A stretch of DNA of 64,000 nucleotides, taken from Hippophae tibetana. Lineage: Eukaryota > Streptophyta > Magnoliopsida > Rosales > Elaeagnaceae. The stretch covers positions 48,559,627-48,623,626 of the forward strand of contig CM072803.1 in assembly GCA_037013495.1 (NCBI GenBank). The letters run 5' to 3'. Made by a program: the position numbers and the translations under genes. The notes below the pieces were generated by a model. It had not been told where the DNA came from. It ran no database searches and saw nothing but the letters and a program-made list of their open reading frames with translations. Of this stretch, positions 51,001 through 64,000 are shown one piece after another (positions within the stretch are counted from its first letter, which is position 1; every line of letters starts with the position of its first letter).

Positions 51001-54000
51001 GGATAATATTTTCCATCATATTTCTCTACTTTTTACTCTTAGAATGGGTTCGGAACCAACATTCTTAGGTAGAAAAGGGATAACCAAAGTCAAATTAATT
51101 GCGATGCCATCGTACAAAACCAGAATAACTTATAAATAAGTCAAAAATATTAATCTCAAAAAGCTCTTGAAAATGAAAATGGTTTATTTGTTATTTAGAA
51201 TAATGAACAAAATTTTAAATTTTAATAGTTTTGCATCTTAAGACATAGTAAATTTCAATTAAATATATCATAAATAAAAGGAAATAAAACGTGTAGTATT
51301 TATTCCGCGAACTTTCTTTTTTAAAATAGACATGAGAAAATGATTATGTTTTATTTCTCCCTTATTTATTTTTCTCCATGATCTATGATTATTTTTTTAC
51401 CTTTGTAAGTCTTAATACCCAGCACTCGCAAATTCATGCAAATTTTATTACCTCCCTTCCAATTGAAAATGTGATGGGAAATGGTTGTTTTAGACATCAT
51501 TTGTAAACTTTTTGTTACATAGCTAGCAAAAATTGCAATTATGGACGAGGATAATATTTTCCATCATATTTCTCAACTTTTTACTCTTAGAATGGGTTTG
51601 GAACCAACATTCTTAGGTAGAAAAGGGATAACCAAAGTCAAATTAATTGCGATGCCATCCAACAAAACCAGAATAACTTATAAATAAGTCAAAAATATTA
51701 ATCTCAAAAAGCTCTTGAAAATGAAAATGGTTTATTTGTTATTTAGAATAATGAACAAAATTTGAAATTTTAATAGTTTTGCATCTTGAGACATAGTAAA
51801 TTTCAATTAAATATATCATAAATAAAAGGAAATAAAACGTGTAGTATTTATTCCCCCAACTTTCTTTTTTAAAATAGACATGAGAAAATGATTATGTTTT
51901 ATTTCTCCCTTATTTATTTTTCTCCATGATCTATGATTATTTTTTTACCTTTGTAAGTCTTAATACCCAGCACTCGCAAATTCATGCAAATTTTATTACC
52001 TCCCTTCCAATTGAAAATGTGATGGGAAATGGTTGTTTTAGACATCATTTGTAAACATTTTGTTACATAGCTAGCAAAAATTGCAATTATGGACGAGGAT
52101 AATATTTTCCATCATATTTCTCTACTTTTTACTCTTAGAATGGGTTTGGAACCAACATTCTTAGGTAGAAAAGGGATAACCAAAGTCAAATTAATTGCGA
52201 TGCCATCCAACAAAACCAGAATAACTTATAAATAAGTTAAAAATATTAATCTCAAAAAGGAGTTGAAAATGAGAATTGTTTATTTGTTATTTAGAATAAC
52301 GAACAAAATTTGAAATTTTAATAGTTTTGCATCTTAAGACATAGTAAATTTCAATTAAATATATCATAAATAAAAGGAAATAAAATGTGTAGTATTTATT
52401 CCGCCAACTTTCTTTTTTAAAATAGACATGAGAAAATGATTATGTTTTATTTCTCCCTTATTTATTTTTCTCCATGATCTATGATTATATTTTTACCTTT
52501 GTAAGTCTTAATACCCAGCACTTGCAAATTCATGCAAATTTTATTACCTCCCTTCCAATTGAAAATGTGATGGGAAATGGTTGTTTTAGACATCATTTGT
52601 AAACATTTTGTTACATAGCTAGCAAAAATTGCAATTATGGACGAGGATAATATTTTCCATCATATTTCTCTACTTTTTACTCTTAGAATGGGTTTGGAAT
52701 CAACATTCTTAGGTAGAAAAGGGATAACCAAAGTCAAATTAATAGCGATGCCATCCAACAAAACCAGAATAACTTATAAATAAGTTAAAAATATTAATCT
52801 CAAAAAGGAGTTGAAAATGAGAATTGTTTATTTGTTATTTAGAATAATGAACAAAATTTGAAATTTTAATAGTTTTGCATCTTAAGACATAGTAAATTTC
52901 AATTAAATATATCATAAATAAAAGGAAATAAAATGTGTAGTATTTATTCCGCCAACTTTCTTTTTTAAAATAGACATGAGAAAATGATTATGTTTTATTT
53001 CTCCCTTATTTATTTTTCTCCATGATCTATGATTATATTTTTACCTTTGTAAGTCTTAATACCCAGCAGTCGCAAATTCATGCAAATTTTATTACCTCCC
53101 TTCCAATTGAAAATGTGATGGGAAATGGTTGTTTTAGACATCATTTGTAAACATTTTGTTACATAGCTAGCAAAAATTGCAATTATGGACGAGGATAATA
53201 TTTTCCATCATATTTCTCTACTTTTTACTCTTAGAATGGGTTCGGAACCAACATTCTTAGGTAGAAAAGGGATAACCAAAGTCAAATTAATTGCGATGCC
53301 ATCGTACAAAACCAGAATAACTTATAAATAAGTCAAAAATATTAATCTCAAAAAGCTCTTGAAAATGAAAATGGTTTATTTGTTATTTAGAATAATGAAC
53401 AAAATTTTAAATTTTAATAGTTTTGCATCTTAAGACATAGTAAATTTCAATTAAATATATCATAAATAAAAGGAAATAAAACGTGTAGTATTTATTCCGC
53501 GAACTTTCTTTTTTAAAATAGACATGAGAAAATGATTATGTTTTATTTCTCCCTTATTTATTTTTCTCCATGATCTATGATTATTTTTTTACCTTTGTAA
53601 GTCTTAATACCCAGCACTCGCAAATTCATGCAAATTTTATTACCTCCCTTCCAATTGAAAATGTGATGGGAAATGGTTGTTTTAGACATCATTTGTAAAC
53701 TTTTTGTTACATAGGTAGCAAAAATTGCAATTATGGACGAGGATAATATTTTCCATCACATTTCTCAACTTTTTACTCTTAGAATGGGTTTGGAACCAAC
53801 ATTCTTAGGTAGAAAAGGGATAACCAAAGTCAAATTAATTGCGATGCCATCCAACAAAACCAGAATAACTTATAAATAAGTCAAAAATATTAATCTCAAA
53901 AGCTCTTGAAAATGAAAATGGTTTATTTGTTATTTAGAATAATGAACAAAATTTGAAATTTTAATAGTTTTGCATCTTGAGACATAGTAAATTTCAATTA

Positions 54001-54620
54001 AATATATCATAAATAAAAGGAAATAAAACGTGTAGTATTTATTCCCCCAACTTTCTTTTTTAAAATAGACATGAGAAAATGATTATGTTTTATTTCTCCC
54101 TTATTTCTTTTTCTCCATGATCTATGATTATTTTTTTACCTTTGTAAGTCTTAATACCCAGCACTCGCAAATTCATGCAAATTTTATTACCTCCCTTCCA
54201 ATTGAAAATGTGATGGGAAATGGTTGTTTTAGACATCATTTGTAAACATTTTGTTACATAGCTAGCAAAAATTGCAATTATGGACGAGGATAATATTTTC
54301 CATCATATTTCTCTACTTTTTACTCTTAGAATGGGTTTGGAACCAACATTCTTAGGTAGAAAAGGGATAACCAAAGTCAAATTAATTGCGATGCCATCCA
54401 AAAAACCAGAATAACTTATAAATGAGTTAAAAATATTAATCTCAAAAAGGAGTTGAAAATGAGAATTGTTTATTTGTTATTTAGAATAATGAACAAAATT
54501 TGAAATTTTAATAGTTTTGCATCTTAAGACATAGTAAATTTCAATTAAATATATCATAAATAAAAGGAAATAAAATGTGTAGTATTTATTCCGCCAACTT
54601 TCTTTTTTAAAATAGACATG
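48047..54620 (+). repeat. Four-monomer higher-order repeat, three copies (about 2192 bp each)
   Basis: Units at 48047-50238, 50239-52430 and 52431-54620. Diagnostic variants recur every 2192 bp: CCGCGAACTTTC (49113/51305/53497), CGTACAAAACC in the second monomer (48919/51111/53303), AAAATGTGTAG closing the fourth monomer, and AATAACGAAC in the fourth monomer of units 1 and 2. Units 2 and 3 additionally share GGGTTCGGAACC (51047/53239). This is the clearest higher-order repeat of the window. Confidence 0.85.
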
Positions 54621-56330
54621 AGAAAATGATTATGTTTTATTTCTCCCTTATTTATTTTTCTCCATGATCTATGATTATATTTTTACCTTTTTAAGTCTTA
54701 ATACCCAGCACTTGCAAATTCATGCAAAGTTTTTTACCTCCCTTCCAATTGAAAATGTGATGGGAAATGGTTGTTTTAGACATCATTTGTAAACATTTTG
54801 TTACATAGCTAGCAAAAATTGCAATTATGGACAAGGATAATATTTTCCATCATATTTCTCTACTTTTTACTCTTAGAATGGGTTTGGAACCAACATTCTT
54901 AGGTAGAAAAGGGATAACCAAAGTCAAATTAATTGCGATGCCATCCAAAAAACCAGAATAACTTATAAATGAGTTAAAAATATTAATCTCAAAAAGGAGT
55001 TGAAAATGAGAATTGTTTATTTGTTATTTAGAATAATGAACAAAATTTGAAATTTTAATAGTTTTGCATCTTAAGACATAATAAATTTCAATTAAATATA
55101 TCATAAATAAAAGGAAATAAAATGTGTAGTATTTATTCCGCCAACTTTCTTTTTTAAAATAGACATGAGAAAATGATTATGTTTTATTTCTCCCTTATTT
55201 ATTTTTCTCCATGATCTATGATTATTTTTTTACCTTTGTAAGTCTTAATACCCAGCACTCGCAAATTCATGCAAATTTTATTACCTCCCTTCCAATTGAA
55301 AATGTGATGGGAAATGGTTGTTTTAGACATCATTTGTAAACTTTTTGTTACATAGCTAGAAAAAATTGCAATTATGGACGAGGATAATATTTTCCATCAT
55401 ATTTCTCAACTTTTTACTCTTAGAATGGGTTTGGAACCAACATTCTTGGGTAGAAAAGGGATAACCAAAGTCAAATTAATTTCGATGCCATCCAACAAAA
55501 CCAGAATAACTTATAAATAAGTTAAAAATATTAATCTCAAAAAGCTCTTGAAAATGAGAATTGTTTATTTGTTATTTAGAATAATGAACAAAATTTGAAA
55601 TTTTAATAGTTCAGCATCTTAAGACATAGTAAATTTCAATTAAATATATCATAAATAAAAGGAAATAAAACGTGTAGTATTTATTCCGCCAACTTTCTTT
55701 TTTAAAATAGACATGAGAAAATGATTATGTTTTATTTCTCCCTTATTTATTTTTCTCCATGATCTATGATTATTTTTTTACCTTTGTAAGTCTTAATACC
55801 CAGCACTCGCAAATTCATGCAAATTTTATTACCTCCCTTCCAATTGAAAATGTGATGGGAAATGGTTGTTTTAGACATCATTTGTAAACTTTTTGTTACA
55901 TAGCTAGCAAAAATTGCAATTATGGACGAGGATAATATTTTCCATCATATTTCTCAACTTTTTACTCTTAGAATGGGTTTGGAACCAACATTCTTAGGTA
56001 GAAAAGGGATAACCAAAGTCAAATTAATTGCGATGCCATCCAACAAAACCAGAATAACTTATAAATAAGTCAAAAATATTAATCTTAAAAAGCTCTTGAA
56101 AATGAAAATGGTTTATTTGTTCTTTAGAATAATGAACAAAATTTGAAATTTTAATAGTTTTGTATCTTGAGACATAGTAAATTTCAATTAAATATATCAT
56201 AAATAAAAGGAAATAAAACGTGTAGTATTTATTCCCCCAACTTTCTTTTTTAAAATAGACATGAGAAAATGATTATGTTTTATTTCTCCCTTATTTATTT
56301 TTCTCCATGATCTATGATTATATTTTTACC
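54621..56330 (+). repeat. Block duplicated 14 monomers downstream, first copy
   Basis: Matches 62290-64000. Shared rare variants: CACTTGCAAATTC with CATGCAAAGTTTTTTACC, the shortened CCAAAAAACCAG, AATAGTTCAGCATC (55611/63280) and AATCTTAAAAAGC (about 56083/63752). The offset is 14 x 548 less 3 bp, accounted for by three 1-bp losses in between. Confidence 0.8.
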
Positions 56331-59003
56331 TTTGTAAGTCTTAATACCCAGCACTCGCAAATTCATGCAAATTTTATTACCTCCCTTCCAATTGAAAATG
56401 TGATGGGAAATGGTTGTTTTAGACATCATTTGTAAACTTTTTGTTACATAGCTAGCAAAAATTGCAATTATGGACGAGGATAATATTTTCCATCATATTT
56501 CTCAACTTTTTACTCTTAGAATGGGGTTGTAACCAACATTCTTAGGTAGAAAAGGGATAACCAAAGTCAAATTAATTGCGATGCCATCCAACAAAACCAA
56601 AATAACTTATAAATAAGTTAAAAATATTAATCTCAAAAAGGAGTTGAAAATGAGAATTGTTTATTTGTTATTTAGAATAATGAACAAAATTTTAAATTTT
56701 AATAGTTTTGCATCTTAAGACATAGTAAATTTCAATTAAATATATCATAAATAAAAGGAAATAAAACGTGTAGTATTTATTCCGCCAACTTTCTTTTTTA
56801 AAATAGACATGAGAAAATGATTATGTTTTATTTCTCCCTTATTTATTTTTCTCCATGATATATGATTATTTTTTTACCTTTGTAAGTCTTAATACCCAGC
56901 ACTCGCAAAGTCATGCAAATTTTATTACCTCCCTTCCAATTGAAAATGTGATGGGAAATGGTTGTTTTAGACATCATTTGTAAACTTTTTGTTACATAGC
57001 TAGCAAAAATTGCAATTATGGACGAGGATAATATTTTCCATCATATTTCTCAACTTTTTACTCTTAGAATGGGTTTGGAATCAACATTCTTAGGTAGAAA
57101 AGGGATAACCAAAGTCAAATTAATTGGGATGCCATCCAACAAAACCAGAATAACTTATAAATAAGTCAAAAATATTAATCTCAAACAGCTCTTGAAAATG
57201 AAAATGGTTTATTTGTTATTTAGAATAATGAACAAAATTTGAAATTTTAATAGTTTTGCATCTTGAGACATAGTAAATTTCAATTAAATATATCATAAAT
57301 AAAAGGAAATAAAACGTGTAGTATTTATTCCCCCAACTTTCTTTTTTAAAATAGACATGAGAAAATGATTATGTTTTATTTCTCCCTTATTTATTTTTCT
57401 CCATGATCTATGATTATTTTTTTACCTTTGTAAGTCTTAATACCCAGCACTCGCAAATTCATGCAAATTTTATTACCTCCCTTCCAATTGAAAATGTGAT
57501 GGGAAATGGTTGTTTTAGACATCATTTGTAAACATTTTGTTACATAGCTAGCAAAAATTGCAATTATGGACGAGGATAATATTTTCCATCATATTTCTCT
57601 ACTTTTTACTCTTAGAATGGGTTTGGAACCAACATTCTTAGGTAGAAAAGGGATAACCAAAGTCAAATTAATTGCGATGCCATCCAACAAAACCAGAATA
57701 ACTTATAAATAAGTTAAAAATATTAATCTCAAAAAGGAGTTGAAAATGAGAATTGTTTATTTGTTATTTAGAATAATGAACAAAATTTGAAATTTTAATA
57801 GTTTTGCATCTTAAGACATAGTAAATTTCAATTAAATATATCATAAATAAAAGGAAATAAAATGTGTAGTATTTATTCCGCCAACTTTCTTTTTTAAAAT
57901 AGACATGAGAAAATGATTATGTTTTATTTCTCCCTTATTTATTTTTCTCCATGATCTATGATTATTTTTTTACCTTTGTAAGTCTTAATACCCAGCACTC
58001 GCAAATTCATGCAAATTTTATTACCTCCCTTCCAATTGAAAATGTGATGGGAAATGGTTGTTTTAGACATCATTTGTAAACATTTTGTTACATAGCTAGG
58101 AAAAATTGCAATTATGGACGAGGATAATATTTTCCATCATATTTCTCTACTTTTTACTCTTAGAATGGGTTTGGAACCAACATTCTTAGGTAGAAAAGGG
58201 ATAACCAAAGTCAAATTAATTGCGATGCCATCCAACAAAACCAGAATAACTTATAAATAAGTTAAAAATATTAATCTCAAAAAGGAGTTGAAAATGAGAA
58301 TTTTTTATTTGTTATTTAGAATAATGAACAAAATTTGAAATTTTAATAGTTTTGCATCTTAAGACATAGTAAATTTCAATTAAATATATCATAAATAAAA
58401 GGAAATAAAACGTGTAGTATTTATTCCTCCAACTTTCTTTTTTAAAATAGACATGAGAAAATGATTATGTTTTATTTCTCCCTTATTTATTTTTCTCCAT
58501 GATCTATGATTATATTTTTACCTTTTTAAGTCTTAATACCCAGCACTCGCAAATTCATGCAAATTTTATTACCTCCCTTCCAATTGAAAATGTGATGGGA
58601 AATGGTTGTTTTAGACATCATTTGTAAACATTTTGTTACATAGCTAGCAAAAATTGCAATTATGGACGAGGATAATATTTTCCATCATATTTCTCTACTT
58701 TTTACTCTTAGAATGGGTTTGGAACCAACATTCTTAGGTAGAAAAGGGATAACTAAAGTCAAATTAATTGCGATGCCATCCAACAAAACCAGAATAACTT
58801 ATAAATAAGTTAAAAATATTAATCTCAAAAAGGAGTTGAAAATGAGAATTGTTTATTTGTTATTTAGAATAATGAACAAAATTTGAAATTTTAATAGTTT
58901 TGCATCTTAAGACATAGTAAATTTCAATTAAATATATCATAAATAAAAGGAAATAAAATGTGTAGTATTTATTCCGCCAACTTTCTTTTTTAAAATAGAC
59001 ATG

Positions 59004-62000
59004 AGAAAATGATTATGTTTTATTTCTCCCTTATTTATTTTTCTCCATGATCTATGATTATATTTTTACCTATGTAAGTCTTAATACCCAGCAGTCGCAA
59101 ATTCATGCAAATTTTATTACCTCCCTTCCAATTGAAAATGTGATGGGAAATGGTTGTTTTAGACATCATTTGTAAACATTTTGTTACATAGCTAGCAAAA
59201 ATTGCAATTATGGACGAGGATAATATTTTCCATCATATTTCTCTACTTTTTACTCTTAGAATGGGTTTGGAACCAACATTCTTAGGTAGAAAAGGGATAA
59301 CCAAAGTCAAATTAATTGCGATGCCATCCAACAAAACCAGAATAACTTATAAATAAGTTAAAAATATTAATCTCAAAAAGGAGTTGAAAATGAGAATTGT
59401 TTATTTGTTATTTAGAATAATGAACAAAATTTTAAATTTTAATAGTTTTGCATCTTAAGACATAGAAATTTCAATTAAATATATCATAAATAAAAGGAAA
59501 TAAAACGTGTAGTATTTATTCCGCCAACTTTCTTTTTTAAAATAGACATGAGAAAATGATTATGTTTTATTTCTCCCTTATTTATTTTTCTCCATGATCT
59601 ATGATTATTTTTTTACCTTTGTAAGTCTTAATACCCAGCACTCGCAAATTCATGCAAATTTTATTACCTCCCTTCCAATTGAAAATGTGATGGGAAATGG
59701 TTGTTTTAGACATCATTTGTAAACTTTTTGTTACATAGGTAGCAAAAATTGCAATTATGGACGAGGATAATATTTTCCATCATATTTCTCAACTTTTTAC
59801 TCTTAGAATGGGTTTGGAACCAACATTCTTAGGTAGAAAAGGGATAACCAAAGTCAAATTAATTGCGATGCCATCCAACGAAACCAGAATAACTTATAAA
59901 TAAGACAAAAATATTAATCTCAAAAAGCTCTTGAAAATGAAAATGGTTTATTTGTTATTTAGAATAATGAACAAAATTTGAAATTTTAATAGTTTTGCAT
60001 CTTCAGACATAGTAAATTTCAATTAAATATATCATAAATAAAAGGAAATAAAATGTGTAGTATTTATTCCCCCAACTTTCTTTTTTAAAATAGACATGAG
60101 AAAATGATTATGTTTTATTTCTCCCTTATTTCTTTTTCTCCATGATCTATGATTATTTTTTTACCTTTGTAAGTCTTAATACCCAGCACTCGCAAATTCA
60201 TGCAAATTTTATTACCTCCCTTCCAATTGAAAATGTGATGGGAAATGGTTGTTTTAGACATCATTTGTAAACATTTTGTTACATAGCTAGCAAAAATTGC
60301 AATTATGGACGAGGATAATATTTTCCATCATATTTCTCTACTTTTTACTCTTAGAATGGGTTTGGAACCAACATTCTTAGGTAGAAAAGGGATAACCAAA
60401 GTCAAATTAATTGCGATGCCAACCAACAAAACCAGAATAACTTATAAATATGTTAAAAATATTAATCTCAAAAAGGAGTTGAAAATGAGAATTGTTTATT
60501 TGTTATTTAGAATAATGAACAAAATTTGAAATTTTAATAGTTTTGCATCTTAAGACATAGTAAATTTCAATTAAATATATCATAAATAAAAGGAAATAAA
60601 ATGTGTAGTATTTATTCCGCCAACTTTCTTTTTTAAAATAGACATGAGAAAATGATTATGTTTTATTTCTCCCTTATTTATTTTTCTCCATGATCTATGA
60701 TTATATTTTTACCTTTGTAAGTCTTAATACCCAGCAGTCGCAAATTCATGCAAATTTTATTACCTCCCTTCCAATTGAAAATGTGATGGGAAATGGTTGT
60801 TTTAGACATCATTTGTAAACATTTTGTTACATAGCTAGCAAAAATTGCAATTATGGACGAGGATAATATTTTCCATCATATTTCTCTACTTTTTACTCTT
60901 AGAATGGGTTTGGAACCAACATTCTTAGGTAGAAAAGGGATAACCAAAGTCAAATTAATTGCGATGCCATCCAACAAAACCAGAATAACTTATAAATAAG
61001 TTAAAAATATTAATCTCAAAAAGGAGTTGAAAATGAGAATTGTTTATTTGTTATTTAGAATAATGAACAAAATTTTAAATTTTAATAGTTTTGCATCTTA
61101 AGACATAGAAATTTCAATTAAATATATCATAAATAAAAGGAAATAAAACGTGTAGTATTTATTCCGCCAACTTTCTTTTTTAAAATAGACATGAGAAAAT
61201 GATTATGTTTTATTTCTCCCTTATTTATTTTTCTCCATGATCTATGATTATTTTTTTACCTTTGTAAGTCTTAATACCCAGCACTCGCAAATTCATGCAA
61301 ATTTTATTACCTCCCTTCCAATTGAAAATGTGATGGGAAATGGTTGTTTTAGACATCATTTGTAAACTTTTTGTTACATAGGTAGCAAAAATTGCAATTA
61401 TGGACGAGGATAATATTTTCCATCATATTTCTCAACTTTTTACTCTTAGAATGGGTTTGGAACCAACATTCTTAGGTAGAAAAGGGATAACCAAAGTCAA
61501 ATTAATTGCGATGCCATCCAACAAAACCAGAATAACTTATAAATAAGACAAAAATATTAATCTCAAAAAGCTCTTGAAAATGAAAATGGTTTATTTGTTA
61601 TTTAGAATAATGAACAAAATTTGAAATTTTAATAGTTTTGCATCTTCAGACATAGTAAATTTCAATTAAATATATCATAAATAAAAGGAAATAAAACGTG
61701 TAGTATTTATTCCCCCAACTTTCTTTTTTAAAATAGACATGAGAAAATGATTATGTTTTATTTCTCCCTTATTTCTTTTTCTCCATGATCTATGATTATT
61801 TTTTTACCTTTGTAAGTCTTAATACCCAGCACTCGCAAATTCATGCAAATTTTATTACCTCCCTTCCAATTGAAAATGTGATGGGAAATGGTTGTTTTAG
61901 ACATCATTTGTAAACATTTTGTTACATAGCTAGCAAAAATTGCAATTATGGACGAGGATAATAATTTCCATCATATTTCTCTACTTTTTACTCTTAGAAT

Positions 62001-62289
62001 GGGTTTGGAACCAACATTCTTAGGTAGAAAAGGGATAACCAAAGTCAAATTAATTGCGATGCCAACCAACAAAACCAGAATAACTTATAAATATGTTAAA
62101 AATATTAATCTCAAAAAGGAGTTGAAAATGAGAATAGTTTATTTGTTATTTAGAATAATGAACAAAATTTGAAATTTTAATAGTTTTGCATCTTAAGACA
62201 TAGTAAATTTCAATTAAATATATCATAAATAAAAGGAAATAAAATGTGTAGTATTTATTCCGCCAACTTTCTTTTTTAAAATAGACATG
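59004..62289 (+). repeat. Three-monomer tandem duplication (2 x 1643 bp)
   Basis: Units at 59004-60646 and 60647-62289. Both carry the same 1-bp loss (CATAGAAATTTC in place of CATAGTAAATTTC), ACATAGGTAGC, AAGACAAAAAT, CATCTTCAGAC, TTATTTCTTTTT and CCAACCAACAAAACC. The shared loss proves copying after it arose and sets the period at 1643 and not 1644. Confidence 0.87.
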
Positions 62290-64000
62290 AGAAAATGATT
62301 ATGTTTTATTTCTCCCTTATTAATTTTTCTCCATGATCTATGATTATATTTTTACCTTTGTAAGTCTTAATACCCAGCACTTGCAAATTCATGCAAAGTT
62401 TTTTACCTCCCTTCCAATTGAAAATGTGATGGGAAATGGTTGTTTTAGACATCATTTGTAAACATTTTGTTACATATCTAGCAAAAATTGCAATTATGGA
62501 CGAGGATAATATTTTCCATCAAATTTCTCTACTTTTTACTCTTAGAATGGGTTTGGAACCAACATTCTTAGGTAGAAAAGGGATAACCAAAGTCAAATTA
62601 ATTGCGATGCCAACCAAAAAACCAGAATAACTTATAAATGAGTTAAAAATATTAATCTCAAAAAGGAGTTGAAAATGAGAATTGTTTATTTGTTATTTAG
62701 AATAATGAACAAAATTTGAAATTTTAATAGTTTTGCATCTTAAGACATAATAAATTTCAATTAAATATATCATAAATAAAAGGAAATAAAATGTGTAGTA
62801 TTTATTCCGCCAACTTTCTTTTTTAAAATAGACATGAGAAAATGATTATGTTTTATTTCTCCCTTATTTATTTTTCTCCATGATCTATGATTATTTTTTT
62901 ACCTTTGTAAGTCTTAATACCCAGCACTCGCAAATTCATGCAAATTTTATTACCTCCCTTCCAATTGAAAATGTGATGGGAAATGGTTGTTTTAGACATC
63001 ATTTGTAAACTTTTTGTTACATAGCTAGAAAAAATTGCAATTATGGACGAGGATAATATTTTCCATCATATTTCTCAACTTTTTACTCTTAGAATGGGTT
63101 TGGAACCAACATTCTTGGGTAGAAAAGGGATAACCAAAGTCAAATTAATTTCGATGCCATCCAACAAAACCAGAATAACTTATAAATAAGTTAAAAATAT
63201 TAATCTCAAAAAGCTCTTGAAAATGAGAATTGTTTATTTGTTATTTAGAATAATGAACAAAATTTGAAATTTTAATAGTTCAGCATCTTAAGACATAGTA
63301 AATTTCAATTAAATATATCATAAATAAAAGGAAATAAAACGTGTAGTATTTATTCCGCCAACTTTCTTTTTTAAAATAGACATGAGAAAATGATTATGTT
63401 TTATTTCTCCCTTATTTATTTTTCTCCATGATCTATGATTATTTTTTTACCTTTGTAAGTCTTAATACCCAGCACTCGCAAATTCATGCAAATTTTATTA
63501 CCTCCCTTCCAATTGAAAATGTGATGGGAAATGGTTGTTTTAGACATCATTTGTAAACTTTTTGTTACATAGCTAGCAAAAATTGCAATTATGGACGAGG
63601 ATAATATTTTCCATCATATTTCTCAACTTTTTACTCTTAGAATGGGTTTGGAACCAACATTCTTAGGTAGAAAAGGGATAACCAAAGTCAAATTAATTGC
63701 GATGCCATCCAACAAAACCAGAATAACTTATAAATAAGTCAAAAATATTAATCTTAAAAAGCTCTTGAAAATGAAAATGGTTTATTTGTTATTTAGAATA
63801 ATGAACAAAATTTGAAATTTTAATAGTTTTGTATCTTGAGACATAGTAAATTTCAATTAAATATATCATAAATAAAAGGAAATAAAACGTGTAGTATTTA
63901 TTCCCCCAACTTTCTTTTTTAAAATAGACATGAGAAAATGATTATGTTTTATTTCTCCCTTATTTATTTTTCTCCATGATCTATGATTATATTTTTACCT
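62290..64000 (+). repeat. Block duplicated 14 monomers upstream, second copy, cut by window end
   Basis: Second copy of the 54621-56330 block, including the shortened CCAAAAAACCAG monomer and the TTCAGCATC monomer. The match continues to the last base of the window (GATTATATTTTTACCT in both), so its true extent lies outside. Confidence 0.78.

Larger units (their letters stand above)
20310..64000 (+). repeat. Right arm of 548-bp satellite array
   Basis: Continuation of the same head-to-tail array: the rest of the interrupted monomer (to 20647), 79 full monomers beginning at 20648, and 68 bp of another from 63933. All lie in the same orientation. Phase drifts by only 7 bp over the arm, from seven 1-bp losses (near 32.2, 53.9, 54.4, 54.95, 59.46, 61.1 and 62.6 kb), some of which are shared by duplicated blocks. 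No gene, second mobile element or unrelated sequence is seen. Variant monomers follow a layered higher-order order described separately. Confidence 0.98.

Noticed and set aside
1-64000. CRISPR array
   Set aside because: The repeats are 548 bp, contiguous, with no spacers, in plant-like DNA.
1-64000. Firm centromere assignment
   Set aside because: Satellite length, higher-order structure and Athila insertion are suggestive only; sequence alone cannot show CENH3 occupancy or chromosomal position.

Overview
The window is a piece of a plant genome, probably a eudicot judging by the Athila-type polyprotein; the species cannot be told. It holds no recognisable host gene. It consists of two things: a long head-to-tail satellite array (1-6791 and 20310-64000) and one LTR retrotransposon inserted in it (6792-20309).

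Satellite: the monomer is 548 bp, strongly AT-rich, always in the same orientation. About 92 complete monomers are present, counting the interrupted one. Phase is preserved through the whole right arm apart from seven 1-bp losses. The monomers are not randomly ordered. Diagnostic variants recur at fixed multiples of 548 bp and show nested local amplifications: a dimer repeat at the left edge, a trimer type (called Z-W-V here) seen four times, a 7-monomer tandem duplication (about 23.8-31.5 kb), a dimer duplication (35.4-37.6 kb), an 11-monomer-offset duplication (37-39.5 and 43-45.5 kb), a three-copy 4-monomer higher-order repeat (48.0-54.6 kb), a trimer duplication (59.0-62.3 kb) and a 14-monomer-offset duplication running off the right end.

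Retrotransposon: a Ty3/gypsy element of the Athila type on the minus strand, with a 5-bp target duplication (ACGAG), LTRs of about 2.04 and 2.07 kb that are almost identical, a tRNA-Asp primer-binding site and a G-rich polypurine tract. It looks whole and young (LTR divergence suggests on the order of 10^5 years at usual plant rates). In element order it carries: 5' LTR (18269-20309), a leader with two tandem hairpins, a stand-alone gag ORF (17613-16276), a short gap, a second gag fused to protease, RT, RNase H and integrase in one 1723-codon ORF (15931-10760), about 1.9 kb of non-coding 3' DNA without an env-like ORF, and the 3' LTR (6792-8862).

The most unusual points are: (1) two diverged gag copies in tandem, each followed by a related short sequence after its stop codon; (2) two leader hairpins about 63 bp apart whose stems differ by two compensating base-pair changes; (3) a U3 promoter with a G-box and three evenly spaced TGACGTCA-type sites upstream of a TATA box; (4) a satellite with layered higher-order structure in which one of four related trimers carries the insertion, leaving three uninterrupted relatives for comparison.
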